DNA from: VAZQ01 sp963827585
GTDB taxonomy: Bacteria > Pseudomonadota > Alphaproteobacteria > Rhizobiales > Xanthobacteraceae
Direction: 5' to 3'
DNA: 64,000 nucleotides
NCBI GenBank assembly: GCA_963827585.1
Contig: CAWHCK010000058.1
Span: 48,488-112,487, forward strand
Of the stretch, positions 1-8,067 are shown in pieces. Under the pieces are notes generated by a model. It worked only from the letters and a program-made list of their open reading frames with translations, was not told the DNA's origin and searched no databases. A program made the translations under genes and the position numbers. Each line of letters starts with the position of its first letter. Position 1 is the stretch's first letter.

Positions 1-497
1 GCCACGCCCATCCTCTTCCTCGCGTCTCACCCCGGCGCCAATGCCGACGAAGCCCTGTCTCCCGGCGCACCTTTCCACTTCCGCAGCGCCGATCGGCGTC
101 ACGGCTTCAAGGGCACCGCTGGTCCATTGGCGGCCTTCTCGCCACCGCCTCTCGGCTCAAGCGCGTGGCCGCTCGCGTCAGGCGGTCTGCGATGCGATAG
201 CCCCGCTTATCACCGTCCAATGTGCGACGGATGACACAGCAACCGAGGACACCGGGCGGCCCGCCAACTGGGACAGCAATACTGTCCTACTTTACCTTGC
301 CAAATTCTACTCACGAACACAAGGGTTCGCCTATTGGGAAATTCGCCATTCGCGGTCGAAGTTTCCTCAGCGCTTGCCTAAAAACCCATCGGCACAGGTA
401 TGGGGCCGTGGCGGGCAGAGGAGCCCCCTTATTTGAACCTGTCTTCCCCTGACTGATGCCGTCACGCGAAAGGCCTGCTGCTGACCGGGAGGATTCG
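1..497. other. Intergenic region, no gene supported
   Basis: I see no convincing gene here. The open frames across it are Arg/Pro/Ser-rich and low in recognisable motifs, as expected for chance frames in GC-rich DNA, and none has a good ribosome binding site. The last bases (487-493, GGGAGGA) are the Shine-Dalgarno sequence of the DoxX gene that follows. Confidence 0.5.
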
Positions 498-1043
498 ATG
501 GCTGACACGGCCGAGCGCCCGCCTGTGAAGTCGCGTTCCATCGCCGCCTCGATCCTCGCCAGGCTCGTCACGGTCTGTGCGGTGATCCCTTACGCGCTGG
601 TGGCGCTCGGGCTGCGCGTCGTCATGGCGCGCCTCTTTTTCCTGTCCGGCCAGGCCTGGATCGAGGGACCGCGCCTCCCAATCCGCTTGGGCATCCGCGA
701 CCTCGAATTCTCCGTGATCCTGCCGGCCGGGATCAAGGCGACGACGTTCCAGCTGTTCGAAACCCAATACGCCAATCTGCCCATCCCGCCGACGGTTGCG
801 GCCTATCTCTTCGCCTATGCCGCATTCGTGCTGCCGATCTGCCTCGTCCTCGGCTTTGCGACGCGCCTGGCCGCCCTGGGACTGCTGGCGATGACGATGC
901 TGCTGCAGGTCTACGTCATACCGGCGATGTGGTGGCCGGAGCACGTCTACTGGGTCTCGATCCTGCTGGTCCTGATGACGGTCGGTCCCGGCGCCGTCTC
1001 CATCGATGCGCTGATCCGCGCCCTCTATCGGCAGGGCGGGTGA
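498..1043 (+). CDS. DoxX family membrane protein
   Basis: A 181-residue integral membrane protein of the DoxX/DUF417-like type. It has about four hydrophobic segments, including AAYLFAYAAFVLPICLVLGF and a following Leu/Met-rich helix, and the family feature of a loop before a helix starting 'PTVAAYLF'. DoxX proteins are small inner-membrane proteins linked to redox or thiosulfate metabolism, often without a defined role. The ATG at 498 is preferred over the upstream ATG at 456 because GGGAGGA sits 5-10 bases before it and the protein then starts MADTAERPP. It lies 61 bases upstream of the threonine aldolase gene on the same strand, so the two may be co-transcribed. Confidence 0.8.
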   Translation: MADTAERPPVKSRSIAASILARLVTVCAVIPYALVALGLRVVMARLFFLSGQAWIEGPRLPIRLGIRDLEFSVILPAGIKATTFQLFETQYANLPIPPTVAAYLFAYAAFVLPICLVLGFATRLAALGLLAMTMLLQVYVIPAMWWPEHVYWVSILLVLMTVGPGAVSIDALIRALYRQGG

Positions 1044-1104
1044 CGGGATTTGCGCCGGGACTGTAGGATGGCTCGAGCGGGGGCCGCAGCTACGAAAGGG
1101 CAGC

Positions 1105-2160
1105 ATGTTTTTCGCCAGCGACAATGCGGCGGGGGTCGCGCCGGAGATCCTCGCCGCCATCGCACGGGCCAACGACGGCAAGGTGCTCTCCTACGGGCGG
1201 GATCCCTGGACCGAGCAGCTCGAGCGCACATTCGCCGACATCTTCGAACGCGACGTCGCGGTGTTCTTGGTGGCGACCGGGACCGCGGCCAATGCGCTCG
1301 CGCTCGCGCATATTGCGCCGCCGTGGGGTGCCGTGATCTGCCACGCCGAGGCGCATATCGCCACCGACGAATGCGGTGCGCCCGAATTCTACGGCGGCGG
1401 CATCAAGCTCGTCGGCCTCGCTGGGGCGGCCGGGAAGATCTCCCCCGACACGTTGCGGCATGCGCTCGACGCCGGGCAGTGGGGCGGCCCGCACCACGTG
1501 ACCCCGGCGGTGCTGTCGCTCTCCCAGTCGACCGAAGCCGGCACCATCTATCGGCCGCACGAGATCCGCGAGCTCGCCGAGATCGCCCATGCGCGCGGGC
1601 TTGCCGTGCACGTCGACGGCGCCAGGCTCGCCAATGCGGTGGCGCGCATGAATGCCTCGCTCGCGGATGCGACCTGGAAGGCGGGAGTCGACGTGCTGTC
1701 CTTCGGCGCCACCAAGGGCGGCGCGCTTGCCGCCGAGGCCGTGGTGTTCTTCGACCCGGCCCGCGGCGCCAACATGCCGGAGCGGCGCAAGCGCGGCGGC
1801 CATCTCATTTCAAAGCATCGCTTCGTCGCCGCCCAGATCGAGGCTTATCTGGCCGACAACCTGTGGCTCGAGCATGCGCGCCACGCCAACAGCATGGCCG
1901 ACAGGCTGGCGGCAGGACTTGCGGCCGCAGGCCTTGCTCCGGTGTGGCCGGTGGAGGCCAACGAGGTATTCGTGCCGCTGCCGGCACGGATCGACGAGCG
2001 GCTCAAGGCGGCCGGAGCCAGTTACTACCCGTGGAACACGGATGCGCTGGCAAACGGTATTTCATTGCCGCGCGATGCGACGCTCGTGCGCCTCGTCACC
2101 TCCTTCGCCACCACCGCCGACGACGTCGATCGCTTTGTGGCAACCGTGCGTGCTTCTTGA
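1105..2160 (+). CDS. ltaE: Low-specificity L-threonine aldolase
   Basis: A 351-residue PLP-dependent fold-type I enzyme that cleaves L-threonine or allo-threonine to glycine and acetaldehyde. Visible family marks are the N-terminal SDN motif (FFASDNAAG), the HVDGARLANA segment that holds the aspartate contacting the PLP ring nitrogen, and the PLP-binding lysine in SFGATKGG (about Lys204). The usual family length is about 340-350 residues, so it is complete. It starts at ATG 1105 after a GAAAGGGCAGC stretch that supplies a weak Shine-Dalgarno sequence. It is probably cytosolic and co-directional with the DoxX gene. Confidence 0.9.
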   Translation: MFFASDNAAGVAPEILAAIARANDGKVLSYGRDPWTEQLERTFADIFERDVAVFLVATGTAANALALAHIAPPWGAVICHAEAHIATDECGAPEFYGGGIKLVGLAGAAGKISPDTLRHALDAGQWGGPHHVTPAVLSLSQSTEAGTIYRPHEIRELAEIAHARGLAVHVDGARLANAVARMNASLADATWKAGVDVLSFGATKGGALAAEAVVFFDPARGANMPERRKRGGHLISKHRFVAAQIEAYLADNLWLEHARHANSMADRLAAGLAAAGLAPVWPVEANEVFVPLPARIDERLKAAGASYYPWNTDALANGISLPRDATLVRLVTSFATTADDVDRFVATVRAS

Positions 2161-2326
2161 TGACACGCCGGCGCCCAAGCTACGCCGCTATTCGCGGCTA
2201 TCGTTGAGCACACCCGCAGACGAGCTCACGCAAGTCCACGCATGCTCGACTGCGCTGCGTTTCGCGCTTGCGACCAGCTAGGTGCGATCGAACGCAGGGA
2301 AAAACAGAACATCGGAGAGTCGTGTC

Positions 2327-2941
2327 TTGAAACAAAAGATCGGACTCTGCACTGGCGTCCTCGCTTTCGCCCTCGCGGCGCCGGCACCAGGACTGGCGCA
2401 ACCTGGCCCGCCTCCTTATCCCGGCCCCGTTCCCCCGGGTTACGAAGCGGGGCTGCCGCCCCAGGAAGTCAACGCCATCGTGCGCTCGACCGGGCTCCGC
2501 CCGCTCGGGCCTCCGATGCGTCACGGACCCGCCTACGTGGTGCGCGCGATCGATCCTGACGGTGAGGAGGTCCGCGTCATCATCAATGCCCGCATGGGAC
2601 GCATCACCAAGGTGATCCCGATCACGCTGCCGCGCTACGCGCTGGTGCCAGCGCCGGGACGACCGCCCGGCCGGGTCGCCGTCGTTCCCGAGGGCTACGG
2701 CCCCGACGGTCTCGAGGCCCGCCCGCCCGTTGGTCCCGGCGGGCCACCAACCGGCTCAGCTCCTGCTGCGAACGCGGCGAACGATCCGGCCGCGGAGACA
2801 GTGCCGCCGCTGCCGCGACCCCGGCCCAAGGTTGCCGCCACCGTCCCGCCCGCAACAAGCGGCGCTGCGACCGGCGGTGCGAGCGACAGCAGTGCAAAGG
2901 GGGCCGTACCGCAACCGCCAGACGCCCAGTTTGACGAGTGA
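2327..2941 (+). CDS. Secreted proline-rich hypothetical protein
   Basis: About 204 residues. I choose TTG 2327 because GGAGAG lies 7 bases upstream (2314-2319) and the protein then begins with a classical signal peptide (KQKIGLCTGVLAFALAAP ending GLA-Q). After it comes a short folded-looking part (residues about 30-100) with the pattern VRSTGLRPLGPPMRHGPAYV and RVIINARMGRIT. The rest is a Pro/Ala/Gly-rich, probably disordered tail. This layout resembles small periplasmic proteins common in Bradyrhizobium whose function is not known to me. It converges on the Hsp20 gene. Confidence 0.6.
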   Translation: MKQKIGLCTGVLAFALAAPAPGLAQPGPPPYPGPVPPGYEAGLPPQEVNAIVRSTGLRPLGPPMRHGPAYVVRAIDPDGEEVRVIINARMGRITKVIPITLPRYALVPAPGRPPGRVAVVPEGYGPDGLEARPPVGPGGPPTGSAPAANAANDPAAETVPPLPRPRPKVAATVPPATSGAATGGASDSSAKGAVPQPPDAQFDE

Positions 2942-2973
2942 CGTTGGCCCGCGGACGGGATGAAGCGTGCTCC

Positions 2974-3007
2974 CAAAAAATGAAAGCGCCCCGGAAACCG
3001 GGGCGCT
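2974..3007 (-). terminator. Rho-independent terminator of the Hsp20 gene
   Basis: Stem AGCGCCCCGG / CCGGGGCGCT (2985-2994 and 2998-3007) with an AAA loop. Read on the minus strand it is followed by TTCATTTTTTGGG. It lies 34 bases after the Hsp20 stop codon and has no T-run on the plus strand. Confidence 0.8.
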
Positions 3008-3040
3008 CGCTACGATCAAACTGCGGCTGACGCAGCCTCG

Positions 3041-3490
3041 TTACGCAGCTTTGGCCTCGACCACCTTGGCCTGACCGGTGCCGATGTGGATCTGGCGCGG
3101 CTTCTTCGCCTCGGGAATCTCGCGCACGAGATCGACGTGCAGGAGCCCATTCTCGAGGGTCGCGCCCCTGACCTGGACGTAGTCGGCGAGCTGGAAGACA
3201 CGCTCGAACGCGCGCGCCGCGATGCCCTGATAGAGCACCTCACCGCTGTCCTTCTCGTCCTTGGCGTGCTTCTCGCCCTTGATCGTCAGCGTGTTCTCCT
3301 TCGCCTCGATCGAAAGCTCGTTCTCGCCGAAGCCGGCCACAGCCACCGAGATGCGATAGGCATTCTCGCCGGTGCGCTCGATGTTGTAGGGCGGATAGCC
3401 CGGAGCGGCTTCGAAGCCGTCGAGCATGGAGAACAGCCGGTCGAAGCCGACGGTCGAACGATAGAGGGGAGCAAGATCGAAAGTTCGCAT
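3041..3490 (-). CDS. Hsp20/alpha-crystallin small heat shock protein
   Basis: A 149-residue class A-type bacterial small heat shock protein (IbpA-like). The N-terminus MRTFDLAPLYRSTVGFDRLF and the segment YPPYNIERTGENAYRIS are diagnostic of rhizobial Hsp20. The alpha-crystallin domain covers about residues 35-130, with LTIKGEK and the GVL-like ENGLLHVDL strand, and a short C-terminal tail follows. It is an ATP-independent holdase that keeps unfolding proteins soluble under heat stress. It is monocistronic with its own terminator. The leader contains a ROSE-like thermometer and a sigma32-like promoter (separate entries), so heat control at both transcription and translation is likely. Confidence 0.92.
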   Translation of the reverse strand: MRTFDLAPLYRSTVGFDRLFSMLDGFEAAPGYPPYNIERTGENAYRISVAVAGFGENELSIEAKENTLTIKGEKHAKDEKDSGEVLYQGIAARAFERVFQLADYVQVRGATLENGLLHVDLVREIPEAKKPRQIHIGTGQAKVVEAKAA

Positions 3491-3578
3491 GGCATATCCT
3501 CGTTGTTGAGCGAAATGCGGATGGCCCGCCCGTTAGGGGCCGGACCCGGTTGCTTGTGCAGCTCCGAGGAGCCTGCAC
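3491..3578 (-). promoter_or_regulatory. ROSE-like RNA thermometer in the Hsp20 leader
   Basis: The minus-strand leader ends TTCGCTCAACAACGAGGATATGCC before the ATG. The segment TCGCTC (3508-3513) can pair with GAGGA (3497-3501) around a six-base loop with one bulged G. This is the UYGCU/AGGA arrangement that defines ROSE elements and masks the Shine-Dalgarno AGGA. A second stem (GCAGGCTCCTCGGAGCTGC, about 3559-3577) precedes it. A ROSE element of 70-120 bases upstream of hsp20 is established for Bradyrhizobium and other rhizobia; its assignment here is by structure only. Confidence 0.75.
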
Positions 3579-3584
3579 GACAGC

Positions 3585-3614
3585 GATGTGGGAACCCCCT
3601 TCGGCGCCCGCAAG
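3585..3614 (-). promoter_or_regulatory. Putative sigma32 (RpoH) promoter of the Hsp20 gene
   Basis: On the minus strand, CTTGCGG (3614-3608), a 15-base spacer and CCCACATC (3592-3585) match the heat-shock consensus CTTGAAA-N(11-16)-CCCCATNT. Transcription would start near 3578 and give an about 88-base leader, the right size for the ROSE element. Confidence 0.65.
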
Positions 3615-3756
3615 GGGGCGCTGACCGGCTGCGATCCGGTGCGCGGTTTTCCCTGTCTCGGCGAAGCGGCCCGGCCGCGGGCCCGTTCCGGCCGACGGTC
3701 TGATTGAGCGACGCGCGCGCCCTGCTATAAGGCATCCGCCAAGCTTCCCGCAGGTC

Positions 3757-4704
3757 ATGACCCTCGTTTCCATTCCCGCCAACCCGGTGCCCGGCAACGT
3801 CGTCGCGGGGACCCTGAAGACCCCCGACGGGGTCGCGCTGCGCTTTGCCCGCTGGGCGCCGCCGCCGGGGCGCAAGGGCACGGTCTGCCTGTTCCAGGGC
3901 CGCTCCGAATTCATCGAGAAGTACTTCGAGACCGTGCGCGACCTGCGTGCCCGGGGCTTTGCCGTCGCGACGCTCGATTGGCGCGGGCAGGGGATGTCGG
4001 AGCGGGCGTTGCGCAATCCGCGCAAAGGCTATGTGCGCAGTTTCTCCCAATATCAGATCGACCTCGAAACCTTCATCAACGAGGTCGTGCTCCCGGACTG
4101 CCCGCCGCCGCATTTTGCGCTCGCCCAGTCCATGGGTGCGACGATTCTGCTGCAGGCGGCGCATGGCGGGCTTCGCTGGTTCGATCGCATGGTGCTGCTG
4201 GCGCCGATGATCGCGCTGCCGGGCATGCGGCGGTCGGCCGGCAGCCGGATGCTGGTCAGGGCGCTGCGTCTGATGGGCCTCGGCGCGTCCTATGTTCCCG
4301 GCGGCGATGCCTCGGTGCTGATGCAGCGCCCGTTCGTCGGCAACCTGCTCACCTCCGATCCCGTCCGCTATGCCCGCAACGTGGCCGTGCTCGAGGCGGA
4401 GCCGGCGCTGGCGGTCGGTTGGCCGACCGTGGCGTGGACGGATGCGGCCTTTCGGGTGATGGGCGAGCTGTCCGCATCCGGCTATGCCGGAAAGATTCGG
4501 CAGCCGATCCTGATCATCGCTGCGGGACAGGACGGGGTCGTATCGACGCCTGCCATCGACGAGTTCGCGGTGCGGCTGCGCGCCGGCTCCCATGTCATCG
4601 TGCCGGGTGCGCGCCACGAGCTGCTGATGGAGCAGGATCGGTTTCGCACGCAGGCCTTGGCCGCGTTCGACGCCTTCATTCCGGGAACGCCATTGTTCGG
4701 GTGA
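3757..4704 (+). CDS. Alpha/beta hydrolase (lysophospholipase / S33-like)
   Basis: A 315-residue alpha/beta hydrolase of the PldB/monoacylglycerol lipase-like group. The nucleophile elbow is AQSMGA with Ser125, the acid is probably Asp259 in AAGQDGVV, and the catalytic histidine is His287 in GARHELL. The motif LDWRGQGMSER after strand 4 is typical of this group. No signal peptide is seen, so it is probably cytosolic and acts on a lysophospholipid or other ester. It starts at ATG 3757 after TCATGACC; upstream is the Hsp20 promoter region in the opposite direction, so the two genes are divergent. A RIME-like repeat follows the stop. Confidence 0.85.
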   Translation: MTLVSIPANPVPGNVVAGTLKTPDGVALRFARWAPPPGRKGTVCLFQGRSEFIEKYFETVRDLRARGFAVATLDWRGQGMSERALRNPRKGYVRSFSQYQIDLETFINEVVLPDCPPPHFALAQSMGATILLQAAHGGLRWFDRMVLLAPMIALPGMRRSAGSRMLVRALRLMGLGASYVPGGDASVLMQRPFVGNLLTSDPVRYARNVAVLEAEPALAVGWPTVAWTDAAFRVMGELSASGYAGKIRQPILIIAAGQDGVVSTPAIDEFAVRLRAGSHVIVPGARHELLMEQDRFRTQALAAFDAFIPGTPLFG

Positions 4705-4718
4705 AGCCAGTCGACCGA

Positions 4719-4826
4719 GGGCTAGAGCGTGATTGCTTTAGGTTGAGTCGCAATCACGCTCTAGCTTTTTGTTTGAGCATGACCTTTTCGGAAAACCGGT
4801 GCCCACTTTTCCGGATCATCCTCTAA
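4719..4826. repeat. RIME-type palindromic intergenic repeat (about 108 bp)
   Basis: Two palindromes in tandem. The first, GCTAGAGCGTGATTGC ... GCAATCACGCTCTAGC, is followed by TTTTTG and would end transcription of the hydrolase gene. The second is an imperfect one built on GAGCATGACCTTTTCGGAAA and ACTTTTCCGGATCATCCTC. Sequence and length match the Rhizobium-specific intergenic mosaic elements common in Hyphomicrobiales. The end of the element supplies the stop codon of the converging SDR gene. Confidence 0.75.
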
Positions 4827-5581
4827 TACGTCGCGCGACCGCCGGAGATATCGAACACGGCTCCCGTGCTGAAGCTGCATTCGTCGGAGCAAAGCCAGAC
4901 CACCATGGCAGCGATCTCGTTTGGTTCGACAAAACGGCCCATCGGGATTTTCGAGAGCATGTACTCGATGTGCTGCTCGGTCATTTGCTTGAAGATGTCT
5001 GTTCTTGCGGCCGCGGGCGCCACGCAATTCACGATGACACCCAAACCGGCAAGTTCCTTGCCCATGGACTTGGTGAGCGCAATGAGGCCGGCCTTGCCGG
5101 CACTATAGGCAGCGGCGTTTGGGTTCCCCTCCTTGCCGGCCACCGACGCGATATTGACGATGCGGCCGTATCTGTTCGCGATCATATTGGGCAGAAGGGC
5201 GCGCGCGCAGAGATAGGCTCCGGTCAGATCGACGTCGATCACCTTGCGCCATTCGGCCGGCTCGTATTCCCATGTCGTCTTGTTCGGTCCGGTAATCCCG
5301 GCATTGTTGACCAGGATATCGACCGTACCCATGCTGTTTTGAGTAGCCGCAGCGGCTGATCGGACCGAATCGTTGTCGGATACGTCCATCACCACGACTT
5401 CGACCCGGTCGTGAGCATTCAACGCCGTAGCCGCGCTTGCGAGCGCTGCTTCATCCCGGTCCCACAAGCAAACGCGGCCGCCGGATTCAAGAATTCGCTG
5501 GGCGGTCGCAAGTCCGATTCCACGGGCCCCGCCGGTTACGACGGCATTGCGACCATGGAGGTTGATGTTGTTCACGTTCAT
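4823..5581 (-). CDS. SDR family NAD(P)-dependent oxidoreductase
   Basis: A 252-residue classical short-chain dehydrogenase, FabG-like. The cofactor motif TGGARGIG is at residues 16-23, NNAG at 92-95, and the catalytic triad is Ser146, Tyr159 and Lys163 (AYSAGK). The C-terminal FDISGG is typical of this family. It is a soluble dehydrogenase; the substrate is unknown. Asp41 after the second strand suggests a preference for NAD over NADP. The start MNVNNINLHG is preceded by an AGCTC-rich stretch without a strong Shine-Dalgarno sequence. It is followed on the same strand by the HisN gene upstream at 5671, so the two may form a short operon. Confidence 0.88.
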   Translation of the reverse strand: MNVNNINLHGRNAVVTGGARGIGLATAQRILESGGRVCLWDRDEAALASAATALNAHDRVEVVVMDVSDNDSVRSAAAATQNSMGTVDILVNNAGITGPNKTTWEYEPAEWRKVIDVDLTGAYLCARALLPNMIANRYGRIVNIASVAGKEGNPNAAAYSAGKAGLIALTKSMGKELAGLGVIVNCVAPAAARTDIFKQMTEQHIEYMLSKIPMGRFVEPNEIAAMVVWLCSDECSFSTGAVFDISGGRATY

Positions 5582-5670
5582 GAGCTCGCCACTTCTGAAG
5601 CTCGCGACCGTCGGTGAGACGTGTTCGCAGCGAGCCGCCTTTCCAGGACGACGGCTTGCAGTCCGCCACC

Positions 5671-6453
5671 TCAGCCCTTGAGCACCTCAATCGCCGCGGC
5701 ATGCACGCGCTTGTCGCCGGCGGCGATGATGCGCCCGCCAGCATGGGGTGCACCGCCGTCCCAGGTGGTAACGACACCTCCGGCCCCGACGATGATCGGC
5801 ACCAGCGGAAGCACGTCGTAGAGTTTGAGCTCGGTTTCGATGACGAGATCGACATGGCCCGCCGCCAGCATGCAATAGGCGTAGCAGTCACCCCCATAGC
5901 GCGAGAGCCGCACCGCCTTCTCGACCCGGCTGAAGCACTCGCGATCGCTCGCATTCATCAAGAGGGGGCTGGTCGTGAACAGGACGGCCTTGGCGAGCTC
6001 GGCGCAGGCGCGCACCCGTAGATCGCGCACGCCAGCCGGACCGCGATAGGACGCCTTCCCCCCGTCGCCGCTGAAGCGCTCGCGGATGAAGGGCTGGTTC
6101 ATTATGCCGTAGACCGGTTCACCCGATCGCAGCAGGGCGATCAGCGTGCCCCAGGCCGGCATGCCGGAGATGAAGGATTTCGTGCCGTCGATCGGATCGA
6201 GCACCCAGACATATTCGGCATCGGCGCGTTCACGGCCGTATTCCTCGCCGATGATGCCATGGTCGGGAAAGGTACGTCGGATGAGCGTGCGCATCGCGGT
6301 TTCGGCGGCGTGATCGGCAGCGGTCACGGGGTCGAAGCTGCCCCCCCGGCCCTTGTCCTCGACGCTGAGCGCAGTGCGGAAGAACGGCAGGATGGTCTCG
6401 CCCGAGACCGTTGCCAGCTCGTTCACGAAGGCCGCAAAGTCGATCGCCGTCAT
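5671..6453 (-). CDS. hisN: Histidinol-phosphatase, inositol monophosphatase family
   Basis: A 260-residue Mg2+-dependent phosphatase of the IMPase fold. Metal ligands are visible as Glu70 (IIGEEYG), Asp86 and Asp89 (DPIDGTKSF), with a further aspartate in GGDCYAY. The phrase SGMPAWGTLIAL and the overall length match the HisN/HisK-type phosphatases that replace HisB in alphaproteobacteria and make histidinol. An inositol-phosphatase activity cannot be excluded. It starts at ATG 6453, 142 bases from the divergently transcribed MFS gene, so that gap holds both promoters. Confidence 0.82.
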   Translation of the reverse strand: MTAIDFAAFVNELATVSGETILPFFRTALSVEDKGRGGSFDPVTAADHAAETAMRTLIRRTFPDHGIIGEEYGRERADAEYVWVLDPIDGTKSFISGMPAWGTLIALLRSGEPVYGIMNQPFIRERFSGDGGKASYRGPAGVRDLRVRACAELAKAVLFTTSPLLMNASDRECFSRVEKAVRLSRYGGDCYAYCMLAAGHVDLVIETELKLYDVLPLVPIIVGAGGVVTTWDGGAPHAGGRIIAAGDKRVHAAAIEVLKG

Positions 6454-6595
6454 GTCGCGCGCCCCTCACTGGCGCTTCCCCTTCGACCTATCGAACCCCT
6501 GCATGTCCGGCAACCGTCGGGTCGGCTTGCCGGCCCGTCGGCGCCATGCGACGAAGCAGCGCCGGCCCATGCTCGGCCGGTCAAAGGCCGGGTTC

Positions 6596-7879
6596 ATGAG
6601 CATCCAGACCGCTTCGCCGACGGCGACCTCGGGCGCCGCGATCGCGCTCGTCGCGACGCTCATCTCGATCTACATCGTCAGCCAGTTCCTGCGCAATTCG
6701 ATTGGCGTCATCGCCCCCAACCTGGCGGACGACCTCGGGCTCTCGCCGGCCGAGATCGGGATTTTGTCGAGCACGTTCTTTTTCACCTTTGCCGCCATCC
6801 AAATTCCCCTGGGCATGGCGCTCGATCGCTTCGGCCCCCGTCTGTGTCTGGTGGTGGGCGCCGCGATCACGGTGCTCGGCGCCGTGGTATTCGCTGCAGC
6901 CGCAAGCCCCGACGTCCTGATCCTCGGTCGCGCCCTGCTCGGGCTTGGAACGGCGGGCTCGCTGGTGGCGTCGCTCGCCGTCTATGCCCAGCGGTTTCCA
7001 CCCGATCGCTTTGCCACATTGACCGGGCTGCAGGTCGGCATCGGAACGATCGGCACCCTCATCGCGACTGCACCGCTCGCCTTCTCGACCGCGACGATCG
7101 GTTGGCGCGGCAGTTTCCTCGCCGTCGGGGCCTTCACGCTCGTGGTGGGGCTCTTGATTGCGGTCGTGGTCAAGGACGAGGCACCCACGCGCGCCCGGCG
7201 CGAGACGTTGCGGGAAAGCCTGGCCGGCATTCTCGCGGTGATGCGGACGCCGTCGATGGGGCATCTGTTCGTGATCAACCTCGTGGTCTATTCGACCTTC
7301 GGGCTGATCGTGGGCCTCTGGGGCGGGCCCTACCTGGCGCACATCTACGGCTACGGCCTCGAGGAACGCGGCGTTTTCCTTCTCGTGCCGGTGGTGACCC
7401 ACATCGTCGGGTCCATGCTGTGGGGGCCGATGGATCGGGTGGCGGGCAGTCACAAACGTCCCGTCCTCATCGGCGCGGGCGCTACGGCCGCGGCGCTCGG
7501 CTACCTCGCCTTCGTCGGCACGCTGAGCCCGCTCATGCTGGTCGCATGGTTCGCGGCCTTTGGACTCCTGAGCGCCTACGGCCCGGTGCTGATCGCGCAC
7601 GGCAAGGCGCTGTTCCCACCGCACCAGGTTGGCCGGGGTCTCACGATCCTCAACATGGCCTCGATGGGTGGCACGTTCCTCGCCCAGGCCGTCAGCGGCT
7701 TCGTCATCGGCCTGTTTCCCACAGCGCCGGACGGGGCCTACGATCTTGCCGCCTACCGCCTGGTGTTCGGCCTGCAGGCAATATTTATCCTATTGGCATG
7801 CTTGGTTTATTTTGGTTCACGCGACCCGATGGAGGGCGCCCGGAAAGCCCGCTTCCCACGGGCTGCCTGCATAGAATGA
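6596..7879 (+). CDS. MFS transporter
   Basis: About 427 residues from ATG 6596 (MSIQTASPTA), with roughly 12 hydrophobic helices. The loop 2-3 motif is seen as GMALDRFGPR, a form of the MFS signature G-x3-D-R-x-G-R. I reject the longer open frame from 6353 because its first 81 residues are basic, overlap the start of hisN and look non-coding. It is an inner-membrane secondary transporter of the nitrate/nitrite or CynX-like branch; the substrate is unknown. Divergent from hisN. Confidence 0.85.
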   Translation: MSIQTASPTATSGAAIALVATLISIYIVSQFLRNSIGVIAPNLADDLGLSPAEIGILSSTFFFTFAAIQIPLGMALDRFGPRLCLVVGAAITVLGAVVFAAAASPDVLILGRALLGLGTAGSLVASLAVYAQRFPPDRFATLTGLQVGIGTIGTLIATAPLAFSTATIGWRGSFLAVGAFTLVVGLLIAVVVKDEAPTRARRETLRESLAGILAVMRTPSMGHLFVINLVVYSTFGLIVGLWGGPYLAHIYGYGLEERGVFLLVPVVTHIVGSMLWGPMDRVAGSHKRPVLIGAGATAAALGYLAFVGTLSPLMLVAWFAAFGLLSAYGPVLIAHGKALFPPHQVGRGLTILNMASMGGTFLAQAVSGFVIGLFPTAPDGAYDLAAYRLVFGLQAIFILLACLVYFGSRDPMEGARKARFPRAACIE

Positions 7880-7925
7880 GCACCTCCCATGCCCAAAGAA
7901 GGGTCAACATCCCTTACTTTTCCTC

Positions 7926-7953
7926 TTGCACTTTGTGCGTTGCGGTGTATGTT
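7926..7953 (+). promoter_or_regulatory. Putative sigma70 promoter for the small RNA
   Basis: TTGCAC (7926-7931), a 16-base spacer and TATGTT (7948-7953), placing the start near 7960, just before the first hairpin of the proposed small RNA. Confidence 0.55.
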
Positions 7954-7959
7954 GTTGCG

Positions 7960-8047
7960 GTGCGGTAGCGCCTCGCGTTACCGCCGCCCTCCTTGGGCGT
8001 TTCCTCCCTAGACTTGGGCCGCTTGCAATCGCAAGCGGCCCTTTTTT
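7960..8047 (+). ncRNA. CCUCC-loop trans-acting small RNA (suhB / alpha-r type)
   Basis: About 88 bases with three hairpins. The first has a nine-base stem (7962-7970 with 7976-7984) and loop CCTCG. The second is CGCCC-TCCTT-GGGCG (7985-7999). A single-stranded TTTCCTCCC (8000-8008) follows, then a Rho-independent terminator GGGCCGCTTGC-AATC-GCAAGCGGCCC with six T (8016-8047). Exposed CCTCC sequences that can pair with Shine-Dalgarno regions are the hallmark of alphaproteobacterial trans-acting sRNAs (suhB, alpha-r14, mmgR families). The exact family is not assigned. It lies between the converging MFS and amidohydrolase genes and has its own promoter. Confidence 0.75.
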
Positions 8048-8067
8048 CTGAGGCGATGGGCAGCCGC

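Noticed and set aside
6353..6595. Extended N-terminus of the MFS transporter
   Set aside because: Eighty basic residues over the hisN start region with no helix; the ATG at 6596 is followed directly by the first membrane helix.
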